A DNA stretch of 64,000 nt from an uncultured Propionimicrobium sp. (GCA_946221385.1 CAMIGX010000005.1:83262-147261); one strand, 5' to 3'; shown: positions 16,625 through 28,063, numbered from the stretch's first letter. Made by a program: numbers and translations. Notes: generated by a model not told the origin, from the sequence alone.

Positions 16625-18163
16625 TCACGCTCGACGCGAAGGTGCTTGTCTGGCCGCAGACTTTTGTCGAAGGTCGTTTAGTTTGCCCCTATCTAGGCGG
16701 TCATTTTTGGAGCTTTCGGACGGTTCTTCAGGGACGATTTTGTCTTCGATGTCCAGGTCAAAATCAGCAGAATCAACCGGCTCAGCTGCATTCTTGGCGA
16801 GGCCTACCTGCCAGGCTGCCACGATAGCCAAGATGACGCTGACTACGACTGCGATGATGACCAGCACATTGCGCAGCACCAAGATGCGGGTGGCTTGCTC
16901 GGTGGGCGCGCCAATGATCTCGCCGTAATGCAGCGGATAGATCCAACGCGTCAGACCAGCGATTATCAAACCAAGTCCCGCGATCAAGATCTGGGCGGCC
17001 TGTTGCAGGCGGCCGCCGCGCAACGTCACCATCACCGCCAACGGTCCAGCGAACCAGATCAGATATTGCGGGCTGAACGTCTTGTTAGCTACTAAGGTCG
17101 CCAACATCAAGGCGACCACAGCCAAGACCGCCGCATGCCAGTGCTGGCTGTCGCCGTCCTTGAGTTCCGCATTTTGCCGGGAATGGCCCGGCAGGCCGAC
17201 CCCGCCCAAGGCGATGAGCCAGCCAAAGAGCAATGCCAAGGCCAAGACCGCCAGCATCGAATGATCTGCCCACTGCGTGAGTCGATCGACGCCTGGACCG
17301 TAGACCTCGTAGGCGTTGTAATTAGAAAACTCGACTCGATAGTCGCCACTCTGCGAGCCAAACATCCGTCGCCACATCGGCACCGTCGCCCAGATTGACT
17401 CGCAGTGTAAGCCGCGATCGGACTGCCAGGTGAGCGGCGAAATCGAGCGAGACCAGCCTGCGAAGAGCAGCGATGAGAGCCCAAGTGCGCCCCCAGCGAT
17501 CAGGAATCCTAGGCCCCGACTTTTGCCGCGTGCGGAGGTGCCAAGCAGCGGGAAGATCAATAGTGCTGGCCACAGCTTCATGGCTGCGCCGACAGCAACA
17601 GCGCCGCCGGCAAAAGTTGGATGCCCAGCCCGCTTGATATGGACTTCTTCGAACCAGCCTTGCGTCCACCGTGCCGGCCCGAACCACAGCAGGGCCAAAA
17701 GCATCGGAACGGCGGCCAGCAGATCGATGCGGTACCACATCAGCGAGCCGACCAAAGCCAAAAAGACGATCCAATAGACCGCGCCCAGACGGCTATAGCG
17801 GGTCCACAGCAGTGCCGCGACTAGCAGGTCAAGAGCAGCCATCAAACAGACGAACAGCAAGCGATAGCGGTCGACGTCATCGCCAGAAATGATCCGCAAT
17901 CCTGTCAGCAGCCACACGACCGGCGCAGGATATTCGACTAGGGCCTCTTGACCAGCTAACGCGTCGCCAGCTTTGGCGAAGTAGTAATTGACGTCACCGA
18001 CGATGTGCCGCTCGCGCGTCATGTGTTGGGCCAACACATAAATTCGGGTCAAAATCCAGGTCGGCAACCAACCAAGATCGGCCAAGCTGACCCGCGGGCC
18101 GCGAACCTTGATGCTTTGCGCTGCGGGCCCGGCAGGAGCTTTCGTTACGGCTAGAGAACTCAT
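16625..18163 (-). CDS. GT87-like polyprenol-dependent glycosyltransferase, copy 2
   Basis: 512 residues with about ten membrane helices. It is a DUF2029/GT87-type GT-C enzyme, a family including mycobacterial alpha-mannosyltransferases that use polyprenol-phosphate-mannose outside the membrane. Family-like blocks: GDVNYYFAKAG with the acidic residue after helix 1, EYPAPVVWLL, AVGAAMKLWPALL, GLHCESIWATVPM and NKTFSPQYLIWFAGP. A polar acidic C-terminal tail of about 60 residues follows the last helix. It begins 6 bases after the stop of the upstream paralogue and shares all these blocks with it, so the two arose by duplication. Acceptor unknown. Confidence 0.85.
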   Translation of the reverse strand: MSSLAVTKAPAGPAAQSIKVRGPRVSLADLGWLPTWILTRIYVLAQHMTRERHIVGDVNYYFAKAGDALAGQEALVEYPAPVVWLLTGLRIISGDDVDRYRLLFVCLMAALDLLVAALLWTRYSRLGAVYWIVFLALVGSLMWYRIDLLAAVPMLLALLWFGPARWTQGWFEEVHIKRAGHPTFAGGAVAVGAAMKLWPALLIFPLLGTSARGKSRGLGFLIAGGALGLSSLLFAGWSRSISPLTWQSDRGLHCESIWATVPMWRRMFGSQSGDYRVEFSNYNAYEVYGPGVDRLTQWADHSMLAVLALALLFGWLIALGGVGLPGHSRQNAELKDGDSQHWHAAVLAVVALMLATLVANKTFSPQYLIWFAGPLAVMVTLRGGRLQQAAQILIAGLGLIIAGLTRWIYPLHYGEIIGAPTEQATRILVLRNVLVIIAVVVSVILAIVAAWQVGLAKNAAEPVDSADFDLDIEDKIVPEEPSESSKNDRLDRGKLNDLRQKSAARQAPSRRA

Positions 18164-18169
18164 CGCTAC

Positions 18170-19675
18170 CTATCGGTGGTCAGGATTGGATTCGGCATTT
18201 GCGTTCAGGTTCGCGGTGCCTTCCGATATTTTGCCAGCCAGCTCGCTGGCCGGCGACGGTCCATTATGAGCTTCGGTGTCGCTGGCTAGTGCTGCAGCTG
18301 TGTCGGCGTTGCTGGTCGATTCGGGAGTCGCCGAGGCCGGTGATGATGGGCTCGCAGCCGAAAGTGCCGTGGGCGACAGGAAAGCCCACATCCATTGCAA
18401 GACGCTGATCGTCAGCACCAACATCAACACATTGCGCACGACCAAGACCACCGTCACCAGGAACTGCATCAGCCACGGCCAGCTGTCCCGCACTAGTGCG
18501 CCATAGCCCAGCGGGTAGACCAGCACCGTCAATCCCGTGCTAGCCAGCAGCAGCACGGACGTCGTCCAAAGCCGGCGGCGGTCGACGAAATATTCGATTG
18601 TTTCGCGCTGTCGGGGAGCGAGCATCGCGAAGGCCGCAGCCATTGGACCGCCTAGCCAGATGATGTATTGCGGGCTGAAGGTCTTGTTGGTGACGATCAT
18701 GACGAGCACGACCAGCAGCATCAACACTGCCGCTTCAAGATGATCGCCGCGGCCGCGGATGATCCAGCGGAGATAGCCCACCGTGATAGCTAGCAGACCG
18801 AGCACCATCGAAGTGTCGGCGGCCGCGACCCAAAAACGCACACCGGTGCCGTAAACCTCAAAAGCTTGGAAGCGCGATATCAGGACCGCGTAATCGCCAA
18901 TCCCCAGCGCCCGCATCAGCATGGGCACCGTCGCCCAGATCGATTCGACCTGCAAACCGCGGCCCGACTGCCAGCCAAGCGGGGAGACCAGGCGCGGCCA
19001 GCCGGCCCACAGCAGCGAGCCCAAAGCGAGCAGACCGCCGGTGCCCCAAAAGCCCAACGTCGCCTGCCACTTTTGTTTACGTGTGCCGCCGCACAACGCT
19101 GGCCATAGCAGCGCCGGCCAGAGTTTGACTGCCGCGCCGATACCCGCCAAGCCACCGGCGATCCCTGGTCGTCCGCGGGCTAGCAGTAGCAGCGCCCAAC
19201 CGGCCAGCACCGCCGTCACCAGATCGAAACGCAGGTAGGCAGTCGGCCCGCACAGCATTAAAAAGACGATCCAATAGGTGACGGCGTGGGCGCGCAGCCG
19301 CCCACCCCAGCGCCACAAGCCGTAGGCGAAGGACGCGTCTAAGAAGAGCATCAACAGCACAAAGCAGGTCACATAGCCGCGCGAGGTACCAAAGCCCAGC
19401 AGCCAGGGGATGGCCAGCAGCCAAAGCACTGGGGTGGGATATTCCCGCATCGCTTCTTGCGGGCCCTCGTGGAACATCTTGGTGATGCCCTCGTAGTAGT
19501 AGAGGACGTCACCTTGGGTGCCAGGAGTGATGACCGCCCACAGCAAAAAAACGATCAGTCGAGCCGTGAACCAGGCCACCACCAAGGTGCGACCATTGGT
19601 GAATTGCAGCTGGTGGAAGGTCTGTAAGGAGCGACGCTGTGAACGAGCAGTGAGCTCAGCTGCTCTCTTCGGCAT
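18170..19675 (-). CDS. GT87-like polyprenol-dependent glycosyltransferase, copy 1
   Basis: 501 residues, about ten membrane helices. The blocks GDVLYYYEGITK, REYPTPVLWLLAIPW, GIGAAVKLWPALLWPAL, GLQVESIWATVPM and NKTFSPQYIIWLGGP parallel those of the downstream gene. The C-terminal 65 residues are Ser/Ala/Thr-rich and unstructured. AGGAG stands 5 bases before the ATG. It heads a minus-strand unit with the second copy. A role in lipoglycan or cell-wall polysaccharide elongation is inferred from the family only. Confidence 0.85.
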   Translation of the reverse strand: MPKRAAELTARSQRRSLQTFHQLQFTNGRTLVVAWFTARLIVFLLWAVITPGTQGDVLYYYEGITKMFHEGPQEAMREYPTPVLWLLAIPWLLGFGTSRGYVTCFVLLMLFLDASFAYGLWRWGGRLRAHAVTYWIVFLMLCGPTAYLRFDLVTAVLAGWALLLLARGRPGIAGGLAGIGAAVKLWPALLWPALCGGTRKQKWQATLGFWGTGGLLALGSLLWAGWPRLVSPLGWQSGRGLQVESIWATVPMLMRALGIGDYAVLISRFQAFEVYGTGVRFWVAAADTSMVLGLLAITVGYLRWIIRGRGDHLEAAVLMLLVVLVMIVTNKTFSPQYIIWLGGPMAAAFAMLAPRQRETIEYFVDRRRLWTTSVLLLASTGLTVLVYPLGYGALVRDSWPWLMQFLVTVVLVVRNVLMLVLTISVLQWMWAFLSPTALSAASPSSPASATPESTSNADTAAALASDTEAHNGPSPASELAGKISEGTANLNANAESNPDHR

Positions 19676-19987
19676 CGGATCTCCTGTCGGTCTGGTTGCG
19701 CTGCGGTGTTAGGTAGTCAGCTCGCGATTGAGACGCCAGCTGACTGTCGCAAGGCAGCCTAGCCGGGCGGTGCACTCGTTAGTGCGCCGAGCGCGGTTGT
19801 GTGGCAGGTCATTGCCAAACTGTGACCGATCGGGAGCTGGCCAGGCGTTGTGAAAACCGTCCGCGATGAGGACGCAGATTGTGGCGAAAGGTCGTGTGAG
19901 CGGGACAGGGCTGCCGACGTGCGAGCTCTGTAGCGGCGGATCTGCGATTTCGTAGCGCTGCGCAGGGCAAATCGGTTGTAATGGAAT
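19676..19987. other. 312-base intergenic region, divergent promoters
   Basis: No credible gene. On the minus strand, TAGGCT (19756-19761) could be the -10 box of the glycosyltransferase operon. A 7-bp inverted repeat (GTCAGCT 19716-19722, AGCTGAC 19738-19744) would then form a stem-loop at the start of its leader. On the plus strand, TGTAAT (19977-19982) lies 5 bases before the PEBP start. The rest shows nothing recognisable. Confidence 0.4.
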
Positions 19988-20524
19988 ATGACTGCTTCCT
20001 ATGTTGCGCAACGCTTTCCCGGACCTGACCCCTATGCGCCGTTGAAGGATCTACCTTCCTTCGAGTTGAAGTCGACTGACTTCGTCAACGGTGAAAAGTT
20101 GAAGTCTGCTCAGGTCGGTGAGAACGCGACCTCGCCGCAACTGTCCTGGTCGGGCCTGCCCGCCGGCACCAAATCCTTGGCAATCACCTGCTTTGATCCG
20201 GACGCCCCGACTGCTGCTGGTTTTTGGCACTGGGCTGCGTTCAATATTCCTGCTGACGTGCACCAGCTGCCTGCCGGTGCTGGCGCTAAAGATGGCCTCG
20301 GCGTCGGCGCGGTGGTCTTGGCTGGCGACTCCGGCGTGCAGGGCTACTACGGTGCTAATCCGCCGTCGGGTCACGGGCCACACCGTTATTTGTTCGCGGT
20401 GCACGCGGTTGACGTCGAGGAACTACCTACCGACGTAATCGCTAATCCGACGGTGTTAGGTTTCAACCTCTATTTCCACTCGATCGCACGAGCCATCCTG
20501 TGGGGTTGGTACGAGAACGACTGA
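19988..20524 (+). CDS. PEBP-family protein (YbhB/YbcL type)
   Basis: 178 residues of the phosphatidylethanolamine-binding (Raf kinase inhibitor-like) fold. Family blocks: TSPQLSWSGLPAGTKSLAIT, CFDPDAPT, FWHWAAFNIP and GHGPHRYLFAVHAVDV. There is no signal peptide, so it is cytoplasmic. The bacterial function is not established. It is a lone gene between the glycosyltransferase operon and tRNA-Arg, and no Shine-Dalgarno is apparent. Confidence 0.92.
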   Translation: MTASYVAQRFPGPDPYAPLKDLPSFELKSTDFVNGEKLKSAQVGENATSPQLSWSGLPAGTKSLAITCFDPDAPTAAGFWHWAAFNIPADVHQLPAGAGAKDGLGVGAVVLAGDSGVQGYYGANPPSGHGPHRYLFAVHAVDVEELPTDVIANPTVLGFNLYFHSIARAILWGWYEND

Positions 20525-20719
20525 AGCTAGCAACGATCGTCCGCTAGGCGAGTGGCTTCATTCGGCAAAGTACCGGGCGGAACTCGCGAAGCGTAGCGCT
20601 TGTCAAAGAGTCGGGCATGCCTTTTAGGTAATGGGCAAAGCACCTAACCATGTACGGCAAAATTCCCCCCGCTACGGAGAGGGATGCGCGTTTTGCCTAG
20701 TCAATACGCAAATGATTTG

Positions 20720-20791
20720 CGCCCCCGAGAGGATTCGAACCTCTGCACCCGCCTCCGGAGGGCGGCGCTCTATCCCCTGAGCTACGGGGGC
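20720..20791 (-). tRNA. tRNA-Arg (CCG)
   Basis: A 72-nt cloverleaf on the minus strand: acceptor GCCCCCG with CGGGGGC, discriminator G, D arm GCTCAGGGGATAGAGC, anticodon loop CTCCGGA and T arm with TTCGAAT. CCA is not encoded. TAATGT (20804-20809 on the minus strand) is a possible -10 box 12 bases upstream. Confidence 0.96.
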
Positions 20792-20901
20792 TCAACCTCG
20801 AGAACATTACCAGGGTCGCGGCCATTGGTGGAAATGGTCGCGGCCCGCTGGCTGCGGACCGATGCGGGCTGCGCTGCTGATCTCTGTCACAATTGTGGCC
20901 T

Positions 20902-22305
20902 GTGACCCATATGCACGTTGCTGGCGCGATCCACGCTGACGTTTCAGCGCCTGGCCCGCAATGGTTGACCAGGCCCGCTGACGTCAATGAGCTTAATCCT
21001 GCGTTGTGGAGCCAAAATGTCTCCCGCGCAGCTGACGGCATGCTGCAAATCGCTGGCCTGCGGTTGGACGAAGCCCTTGCGCAGACTGGCTCGCCGGTCT
21101 ACCTGCTCGACGAAGCAGATTTCCGCTCTCGGGCTCGTGAATTCGTCAAGCATTTCCCAGATTGGCGGGTCTACTACGCAGGCAAAGCATTCCTGACCCG
21201 GACCGTCGCGCGCTGGGTCAGCGAAGAAGGGCTCTATCTAGACGTCTGCTCGGGCGGTGAATTGGTGACCGCTCTGCAGGCCAAAGTCGACCCCAGGCGG
21301 ATCGGTTTCCACGGCAATAACAAGACCGTGGCAGAACTGGAGTTGGCGCTACGCAACGGCGTCGGGCGCATCATCGTGGATTCGTTGGACGAGATGCAGC
21401 GCGTCGAGCAGCTGTGCGCCGCCAACGACTGGATCGCCAATGTGATGATCCGCTTGACCCCTGGCGTGGAGGCGCACACCCACGAATACATTGCTACCGC
21501 GCATGAGGATCAAAAGTTCGGTTTCTCGATCGCCAACGGCCAGGCGATGGTGGCGCTGGTGCGGGCGCATCGCTCACCGTCGTTAAATCTGCTCGGCGTG
21601 CACAACCACATCGGTTCTCAAATTTTCGACACCGGCGGTTTCGAAGTTTCAGTGCGACGCACGATGCGGCTGCTCGAGCAGTTCGCTGCCGCGACCGGTG
21701 ATCAGCTGCCCGAATACGATCTGGGTGGTGGTTTCGGGATCGCATACACCAGCCAGGATTCCCCGTCTACGGTCGAAGCGATCGCGGCGAATCTGCATGA
21801 GATCGTTGCCCACGAAGCTCGCGCCCACGGCATCGCAGTGCCCGCGATGTCCATTGAGCCTGGCCGAGCGATCGTCGGACCGACCACGACAGCGGTCTAC
21901 ACCGTCGGCACCGTCAAGCCCGTCGACCTCGAAGGCGGCACGCAACGAGTCTACGTCAGCGTCGACGGCGGCATGAGCGACAACATTCGCCCGGCGCTAT
22001 ATGCCGCGGAATATTCCGCAGTCTTGGCCAATCGGGTATCTGACGCGCAGCCAGTGATGTGCCGAGTGGCCGGCAAACATTGCGAGGGTGGCGACATTCT
22101 CGTGCGCGACGTATTCCTGCCCGCTGACGTAGCCCCCGGCGACCTCATCGCGGTGCCCGCATCGGGAGCTTATTCACGCTCGATGGCGAGCAATTACAAT
22201 CACACGCCGCGACCGCCGGTGGTGGCCGTCCATGACGGTGCCCTGCAGACGCTGATGCGCCGTGAAACTTTAGAAGACTTGTTGGCCCTGGATGTAGGGG
22301 AGTGA
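20902..22305 (+). CDS. lysA: Diaminopimelate decarboxylase
   Basis: Last step of lysine synthesis: meso-diaminopimelate to L-lysine, PLP-dependent. PLP lysine in VYYAGKAFLTR; the HGNNKT, HNHIGSQIFD, GGGFGIAY, EPGRAIVGP, CEGGDILVRD and GAYSRSMASNYN blocks line the active site. The start is uncertain: TTG 20893, GTG 20902 and ATG 20911 are in frame. GTG 20902 is preferred because CACAAT ends 8 bases before it and no Shine-Dalgarno exists, so the message may be leaderless. It is followed after 2 bases by hom, the actinobacterial lysA-hom arrangement. Confidence 0.94.
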   Translation: MTHMHVAGAIHADVSAPGPQWLTRPADVNELNPALWSQNVSRAADGMLQIAGLRLDEALAQTGSPVYLLDEADFRSRAREFVKHFPDWRVYYAGKAFLTRTVARWVSEEGLYLDVCSGGELVTALQAKVDPRRIGFHGNNKTVAELELALRNGVGRIIVDSLDEMQRVEQLCAANDWIANVMIRLTPGVEAHTHEYIATAHEDQKFGFSIANGQAMVALVRAHRSPSLNLLGVHNHIGSQIFDTGGFEVSVRRTMRLLEQFAAATGDQLPEYDLGGGFGIAYTSQDSPSTVEAIAANLHEIVAHEARAHGIAVPAMSIEPGRAIVGPTTTAVYTVGTVKPVDLEGGTQRVYVSVDGGMSDNIRPALYAAEYSAVLANRVSDAQPVMCRVAGKHCEGGDILVRDVFLPADVAPGDLIAVPASGAYSRSMASNYNHTPRPPVVAVHDGALQTLMRRETLEDLLALDVGE

Positions 22306-22307
22306 CG

Positions 22308-23627
22308 ATGAACCGAGAACTGTCGACGGCCGCTAGCCGCCAACCACTGAAGGTAGCGCTCTTAGGCGCCGGCACAGTCGGGGGCCAAGTGGCTCGACTG
22401 TTGACCGAGCAACGTGACGAATTAGCCGAACGGGTCGGAACGCCGCTGGAGCTCGTTGGCGTCGCCGTTCGCGACATCAGCGCGCCCCGGCCCGGTGTGC
22501 CCACTGAATTGCTCACCGATGATGCGATGGGACTGGTTAGTCGCGCCGACGTAGATATCGTCATTGAACTGATTGGCGGCATCGAGCCGGCGCGGTCGTT
22601 GCTGTTGGCTGCGATCGAAAACGGCGCCGCGGTCATCACCGGCAACAAGGCGCTGCTGTCTGAATATGGCGCGGAATTGTTTGACGCAGCTGAAGCCGCA
22701 GGGGTGGACATCTTCTTCGAGGCCGCGGTGGCTGGCGCGATCCCGATCGTGCGTCCGTTGCGCGAATCGCTGGTCGGTGATGAGGTGGTGGCCGTCAGCG
22801 GCATCGTCAACGGCACCACGAATTTCATCTTGGACAAGATGACTACTGAAGGTTTGGATTATGCCGAGGTGCTAGCCGAAGCTCAGCGCTTGGGATATGC
22901 CGAAGCTGACCCGACTGCTGACGTCGAAGGCCACGATGCCGCCGCGAAAGCAGCCATTTTGGCGTCGCTGGGCTTTCATACTCGCGTCAATTTCGACGAC
23001 GTCTATTGCGAAGGCATTTCCAAAATCACTAGCCAAGACATCGAGGCTGCTAAAGATCTCGGATTCGTCATCAAATTGCTGGCGATCGCCCAGCGCGTCG
23101 GTCAACGCATCAATGCCCGGGTGCATCCGACGCTAGTCCCGCAGAGCCACCCATTGGCTAGCGTCAATGGCGCTTACAACGCCGTCTTGGTACAAGCCGA
23201 ATCGGCTGGGCAGCTGATGTTCCTGGGCCCTGGCGCGGGTGGCGCGCCGACGGCCAGCGCCGTCATCGGCGACCTAATGACGGTCGCCCGCAACCGCATG
23301 TTGGGCATAGCGGTGCCAGTGCAGACCAGCTATCGAAATCCCGAATTGGCGCCGATCGGAGAGGTGCAAAGCCGCTATTACCTACGCATGGAGGTCACTG
23401 ACCGGCCAGGTGTGCTGGCCAAGGTCGCTGCGACCTTCGCTTCGTATGGGGTTTCGGTGCAGACCGTCCAACAGCGCGGCGGCCTCAATGCCGGCCAAGG
23501 GGTCGCGCAACTTTCCATGATGACGCACGCTGCTACCGAGCGTCAGATGCAAGACTGCGTCAACGACCTGACCGGCGCAGCTGACGTCCTGGGTTCAGTG
23601 CGGCTGCTGCGAGTGCACGGCGACTGA
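22308..23627 (+). CDS. hom: Homoserine dehydrogenase
   Basis: Reduces aspartate semialdehyde to homoserine for threonine and methionine synthesis. 439 residues: NAD(P) motif GAGTVGGQVARLL, the dinucleotide-domain end ITGNKALLSEYG, catalytic block VSGIVNGTTNFIL with GYAEADPTADVEGHDAAAK, and a C-terminal ACT domain (RMEVTDRPGVLAKVAATFA) that makes feedback control by threonine likely. AGGGGAG is well spaced for ATG 22308; a GTG at 22302 overlaps the lysA stop but is too close to that site. thrC and thrB, often next in relatives, are missing. Confidence 0.95.
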   Translation: MNRELSTAASRQPLKVALLGAGTVGGQVARLLTEQRDELAERVGTPLELVGVAVRDISAPRPGVPTELLTDDAMGLVSRADVDIVIELIGGIEPARSLLLAAIENGAAVITGNKALLSEYGAELFDAAEAAGVDIFFEAAVAGAIPIVRPLRESLVGDEVVAVSGIVNGTTNFILDKMTTEGLDYAEVLAEAQRLGYAEADPTADVEGHDAAAKAAILASLGFHTRVNFDDVYCEGISKITSQDIEAAKDLGFVIKLLAIAQRVGQRINARVHPTLVPQSHPLASVNGAYNAVLVQAESAGQLMFLGPGAGGAPTASAVIGDLMTVARNRMLGIAVPVQTSYRNPELAPIGEVQSRYYLRMEVTDRPGVLAKVAATFASYGVSVQTVQQRGGLNAGQGVAQLSMMTHAATERQMQDCVNDLTGAADVLGSVRLLRVHGD

Positions 23628-24100
23628 GCAAGGCGGCTAATTGGGCAAATCTGGTCGCGGTGATTTAACTATCGGTCTGGCTTTGCTATGGTTTTGCACG
23701 TTCGAGACGCGCGTCAGTCAAAATGGCCGCCTTGATCTGAGCCGCACCAGGCTCCAGACGTGTCCCGATCAATCCCATCGATTCGTTCTGTGCCCAGTCA
23801 GCACGGTGCCAGGTTTTGAATCGGCGTGATGCATCGCGAAACGATCTGATCCTAAATCGCCCAGCATGCTGGATCACCAAGCATGTGGCGCCATTGAGTG
23901 CGGCGCTTCGATCGAAGCCCAGCAGCCCGCGCGCTCGAACTCCACTGGATTAAGTACCAGTGACCGACCGGGGGGTCGACCACCAGGACGCGGCGATGCC
24001 GCAAGTTCACAATCCGCAAAATTCATAGTCTTCGCTCCAAGCCAATCGTGAGCAACCGCCTACGAGATGGAGCGCAATCGGCGCCAACGAAAGGATCACG
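23628..24100 (+). other. 473-base leader region upstream of rho
   Basis: No convincing gene; short frames here lack start signals and family resemblance. An extended -10 (TGCTATGGT, box 23687-23692) with a weak TTTAAC 17 bases upstream is a promoter candidate that would give rho a leader of about 400 bases. Long rho leaders are common and often used for autoregulation. I saw no riboswitch or attenuator that I could name. Confidence 0.4.
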
Positions 24101-26041
<1,941 letters not shown>

Positions 26042-26076
26042 CCCACCGTCAGCCGCTGAACATTGGCTGAGCTGCT

Positions 26077-26106
26077 GATGACGGACAGCCCCTGCTGCCC
26101 GTCATC
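26077..26106. terminator. Hairpin between convergent rho and mtnA
   Basis: GATGACGG pairs with CCGTCATC around an inner CAGC/GCTG stem, giving 12 pairs with one mismatch and a 4-base loop. No T-run follows on either strand, so it may act as a processing or Rho-assisted end. Confidence 0.5.
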
Positions 26107-26125
26107 GCGCTCGGCTCACCAGCGA

Positions 26126-27124
26126 CTAGTCAGCGTTGGGTTCCCAGACCCCAGCCTCAGTCACGATCGCTGCGATCAGATCGTGTGGAGTCACGTCGAA
26201 AGCCGGATTGAAACCTTCAGCGCCATCAGGGGCGGTGCGTACGCCACCCAAGCTGAGCACTTCCGCGCCGTCGCGCTGCTCAATGTGAACGTCGTCGCCA
26301 CTGGCAGTATTGCGATCGACGGTGGATTCCGGCGCCACGACGACGAACGGAATACCGGCCCGCGCGCAAGCTAGCGCGACCGATACCGAGCCGATCTTGT
26401 TTGCGGTGTCGCCATTGGCAGCGATTCGGTCGGCGCCGATGATTGCGAAGTCGGCCAAGCCGCGCAAGATCGTCGAGGCAGCAGCTCCGTCCGCCTCAAT
26501 TACGTGCGGAATACCGTCCTTGGTGAGCTCAAAACTAGTCAGCCGGGCGCCTTGCAAGAGCGGACGGGTCTCGTCGGCATAGACCAATTCGATAGCGCCA
26601 CGACGGTGCAATTCAGCTATGACGCCATAGGCGGTACCGATCGCGGTGGTAGCTAGCGCGCCGGTATTGCAATGGGTCACGACCCGCAGCTTGTCACGGC
26701 TGGTATTTGCCTGCACCCAGTCAGCGCCGAGCTTTGCCATCGTCTCGTTAGCGGCTCGATCTTCCTCAGCGATCAAATGAGCTTCCGCCAAGACAGCATC
26801 AAAACCCGACGTGACCAGTGGCCGCACTCGTTCAACGCCCCAAGCGAGATTTACCGCAGTCGGGCGGGCGTCTCGAATCTTGTCAATTTCGTTTTGCAGA
26901 CGTGCCTGGTCCCAACCCTCGCGTTCACCTTGCGCCAACGCGATCGCGACGCCATAGCCGCCGCTCGCGCCCAAGGCAGGAGCGCCCCGCACAGCTAGCG
27001 ATTGGATCGCGGCGACCAACTGGTCGACCTGCGTCACCGTCAAATACTCTTCGCTGCTGGGCAGTTTCGTTTGATCAATCAAACGCAGTGCTCGTTGATC
27101 GGCTAGCCATTGCATCGTCTGCAT
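26126..27124 (-). CDS. mtnA: S-methyl-5-thioribose-1-phosphate isomerase
   Basis: Converts methylthioribose-1-phosphate to methylthioribulose-1-phosphate. 332 residues from ATG 27124, chosen because GGAG lies 6 bases upstream and the N-terminus MQTMQWLADQRALRLIDQ fits the family; longer forms lack support. Active-site Cys in VVTHCNTGALATT and Asp in IGADRIAANGD are present. TVQ-like SLAVRGAPALGASGGYG is also typical, and eIF2B-alpha relatives lack this set. It is divergent from the phosphorylase and deaminase genes that supply its substrate. No mtnB, mtnC or mtnD is in the window, so the fate of the product is open. Confidence 0.93.
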   Translation of the reverse strand: MQTMQWLADQRALRLIDQTKLPSSEEYLTVTQVDQLVAAIQSLAVRGAPALGASGGYGVAIALAQGEREGWDQARLQNEIDKIRDARPTAVNLAWGVERVRPLVTSGFDAVLAEAHLIAEEDRAANETMAKLGADWVQANTSRDKLRVVTHCNTGALATTAIGTAYGVIAELHRRGAIELVYADETRPLLQGARLTSFELTKDGIPHVIEADGAAASTILRGLADFAIIGADRIAANGDTANKIGSVSVALACARAGIPFVVVAPESTVDRNTASGDDVHIEQRDGAEVLSLGGVRTAPDGAEGFNPAFDVTPHDLIAAIVTEAGVWEPNAD

Positions 27125-27269
27125 CGTCATCTCCGGTGTGTGGCAGGATCTTGTTATCGTCCTCGTCGCTACGGCGCGGCGAAGATGCATACCACTTTAG
27201 ATTCTCGCTTCTGGTTCGACTTGCTTGGTCGAGCTTCGAGGCAGAATCGAGGCCACTAGGGGAGACGTC

Positions 27270-28025
27270 ATGACCAATAGCGCACCGATCGGCATCATCG
27301 CCGGCACTGGTTTCTATTCGCTGGCCCAGCTCGAGGACGCCGAAGAGCGCAATCTCGACACCGTCTATGGACCGGCCAAGGCGACTGTCGGAAAGTGGCA
27401 CGGCTTGGACGTGGTCTTCCAGACCCGGCACGGCGCTTCTCACTCGGTGCCTCCGCACTTGGTCAACTATCACGCCAATATCTCTGCGTTCGTCGATCTG
27501 GGGGTGCAGGACGTCTTCGCGATCAGCGCTGTCGGCGGCATCGATGAGACCCTGCAACCGGGCGATCTGGTCTGCCTGGACGATTTCTTGGACTTCACGA
27601 AGAACCGCAACTCTACCTTCTGCGACGGCAGCGGCCCGCGAGGGGTCTTCCACACCGACGTCACCTATCCCTATAGCCCGCGGCTACGCGAGGAGATCTT
27701 GGCTGCCGCCCAAAACGTCGGAATCGACATGCGCGCCCACGGCGTTTACTGCGCGTTCGAGGGGCCGCGCTTCGAAACCCCAGCCGAGGTGCGCATGGCG
27801 CGCATCTTGGGCGGCGACGTGGCCGGCATGACCGGCGTCCCGGAGTGCCCGCTGGCTGCGGAAGCCGGACTGAACTATGCCGGCATGTCGATCGTCTGCA
27901 ATCCGGGCGCTGGTATCAGCGCCGAACCGATCAGCCACGAAGAAGTCGGCGAGGTCTTGAAGGCCTCAGGTCACCGCGTGCTGCAGGTCATTGACGAAGT
28001 GCTGCGCGCTCGGGCAGCCAACTGA
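27270..28025 (+). CDS. 5'-methylthioinosine/6-oxopurine nucleoside phosphorylase (MtnP family)
   Basis: 251 residues from ATG 27270, with AGGGGA 6 bases upstream. Phosphorylase blocks: GIIAGTGFYSL, QTRHGASHSVPPHLVNYHAN (phosphate and ribose site), CAFEGPRFETPAEVRMAR and VAGMTGVPECPLAAEAGL. The base-binding segment reads SIVCNPGAGIS with Asn, as I recall it in Pseudomonas methylthioinosine phosphorylase, and not the TDYD form of adenine-specific MTA phosphorylase. The adjacent deaminase would make methylthioinosine, which fits. A general inosine/guanosine phosphorylase is the alternative. Confidence 0.85.
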   Translation: MTNSAPIGIIAGTGFYSLAQLEDAEERNLDTVYGPAKATVGKWHGLDVVFQTRHGASHSVPPHLVNYHANISAFVDLGVQDVFAISAVGGIDETLQPGDLVCLDDFLDFTKNRNSTFCDGSGPRGVFHTDVTYPYSPRLREEILAAAQNVGIDMRAHGVYCAFEGPRFETPAEVRMARILGGDVAGMTGVPECPLAAEAGLNYAGMSIVCNPGAGISAEPISHEEVGEVLKASGHRVLQVIDEVLRARAAN

Positions 28026-28063
28026 TACTCACAAATTATTTCGGCTAACCCAGGAGATTCACC

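Noticed and set aside
20893..20901. TTG 20893 as lysA start
   Set aside because: No Shine-Dalgarno, and the codon lies inside the likely -10 box; GTG 20902 fits better.
23641..24051. Short frames between hom and rho
   Set aside because: No ribosome-binding sites, no recognisable domains, and overlapping frames in conflict; treated as rho leader.
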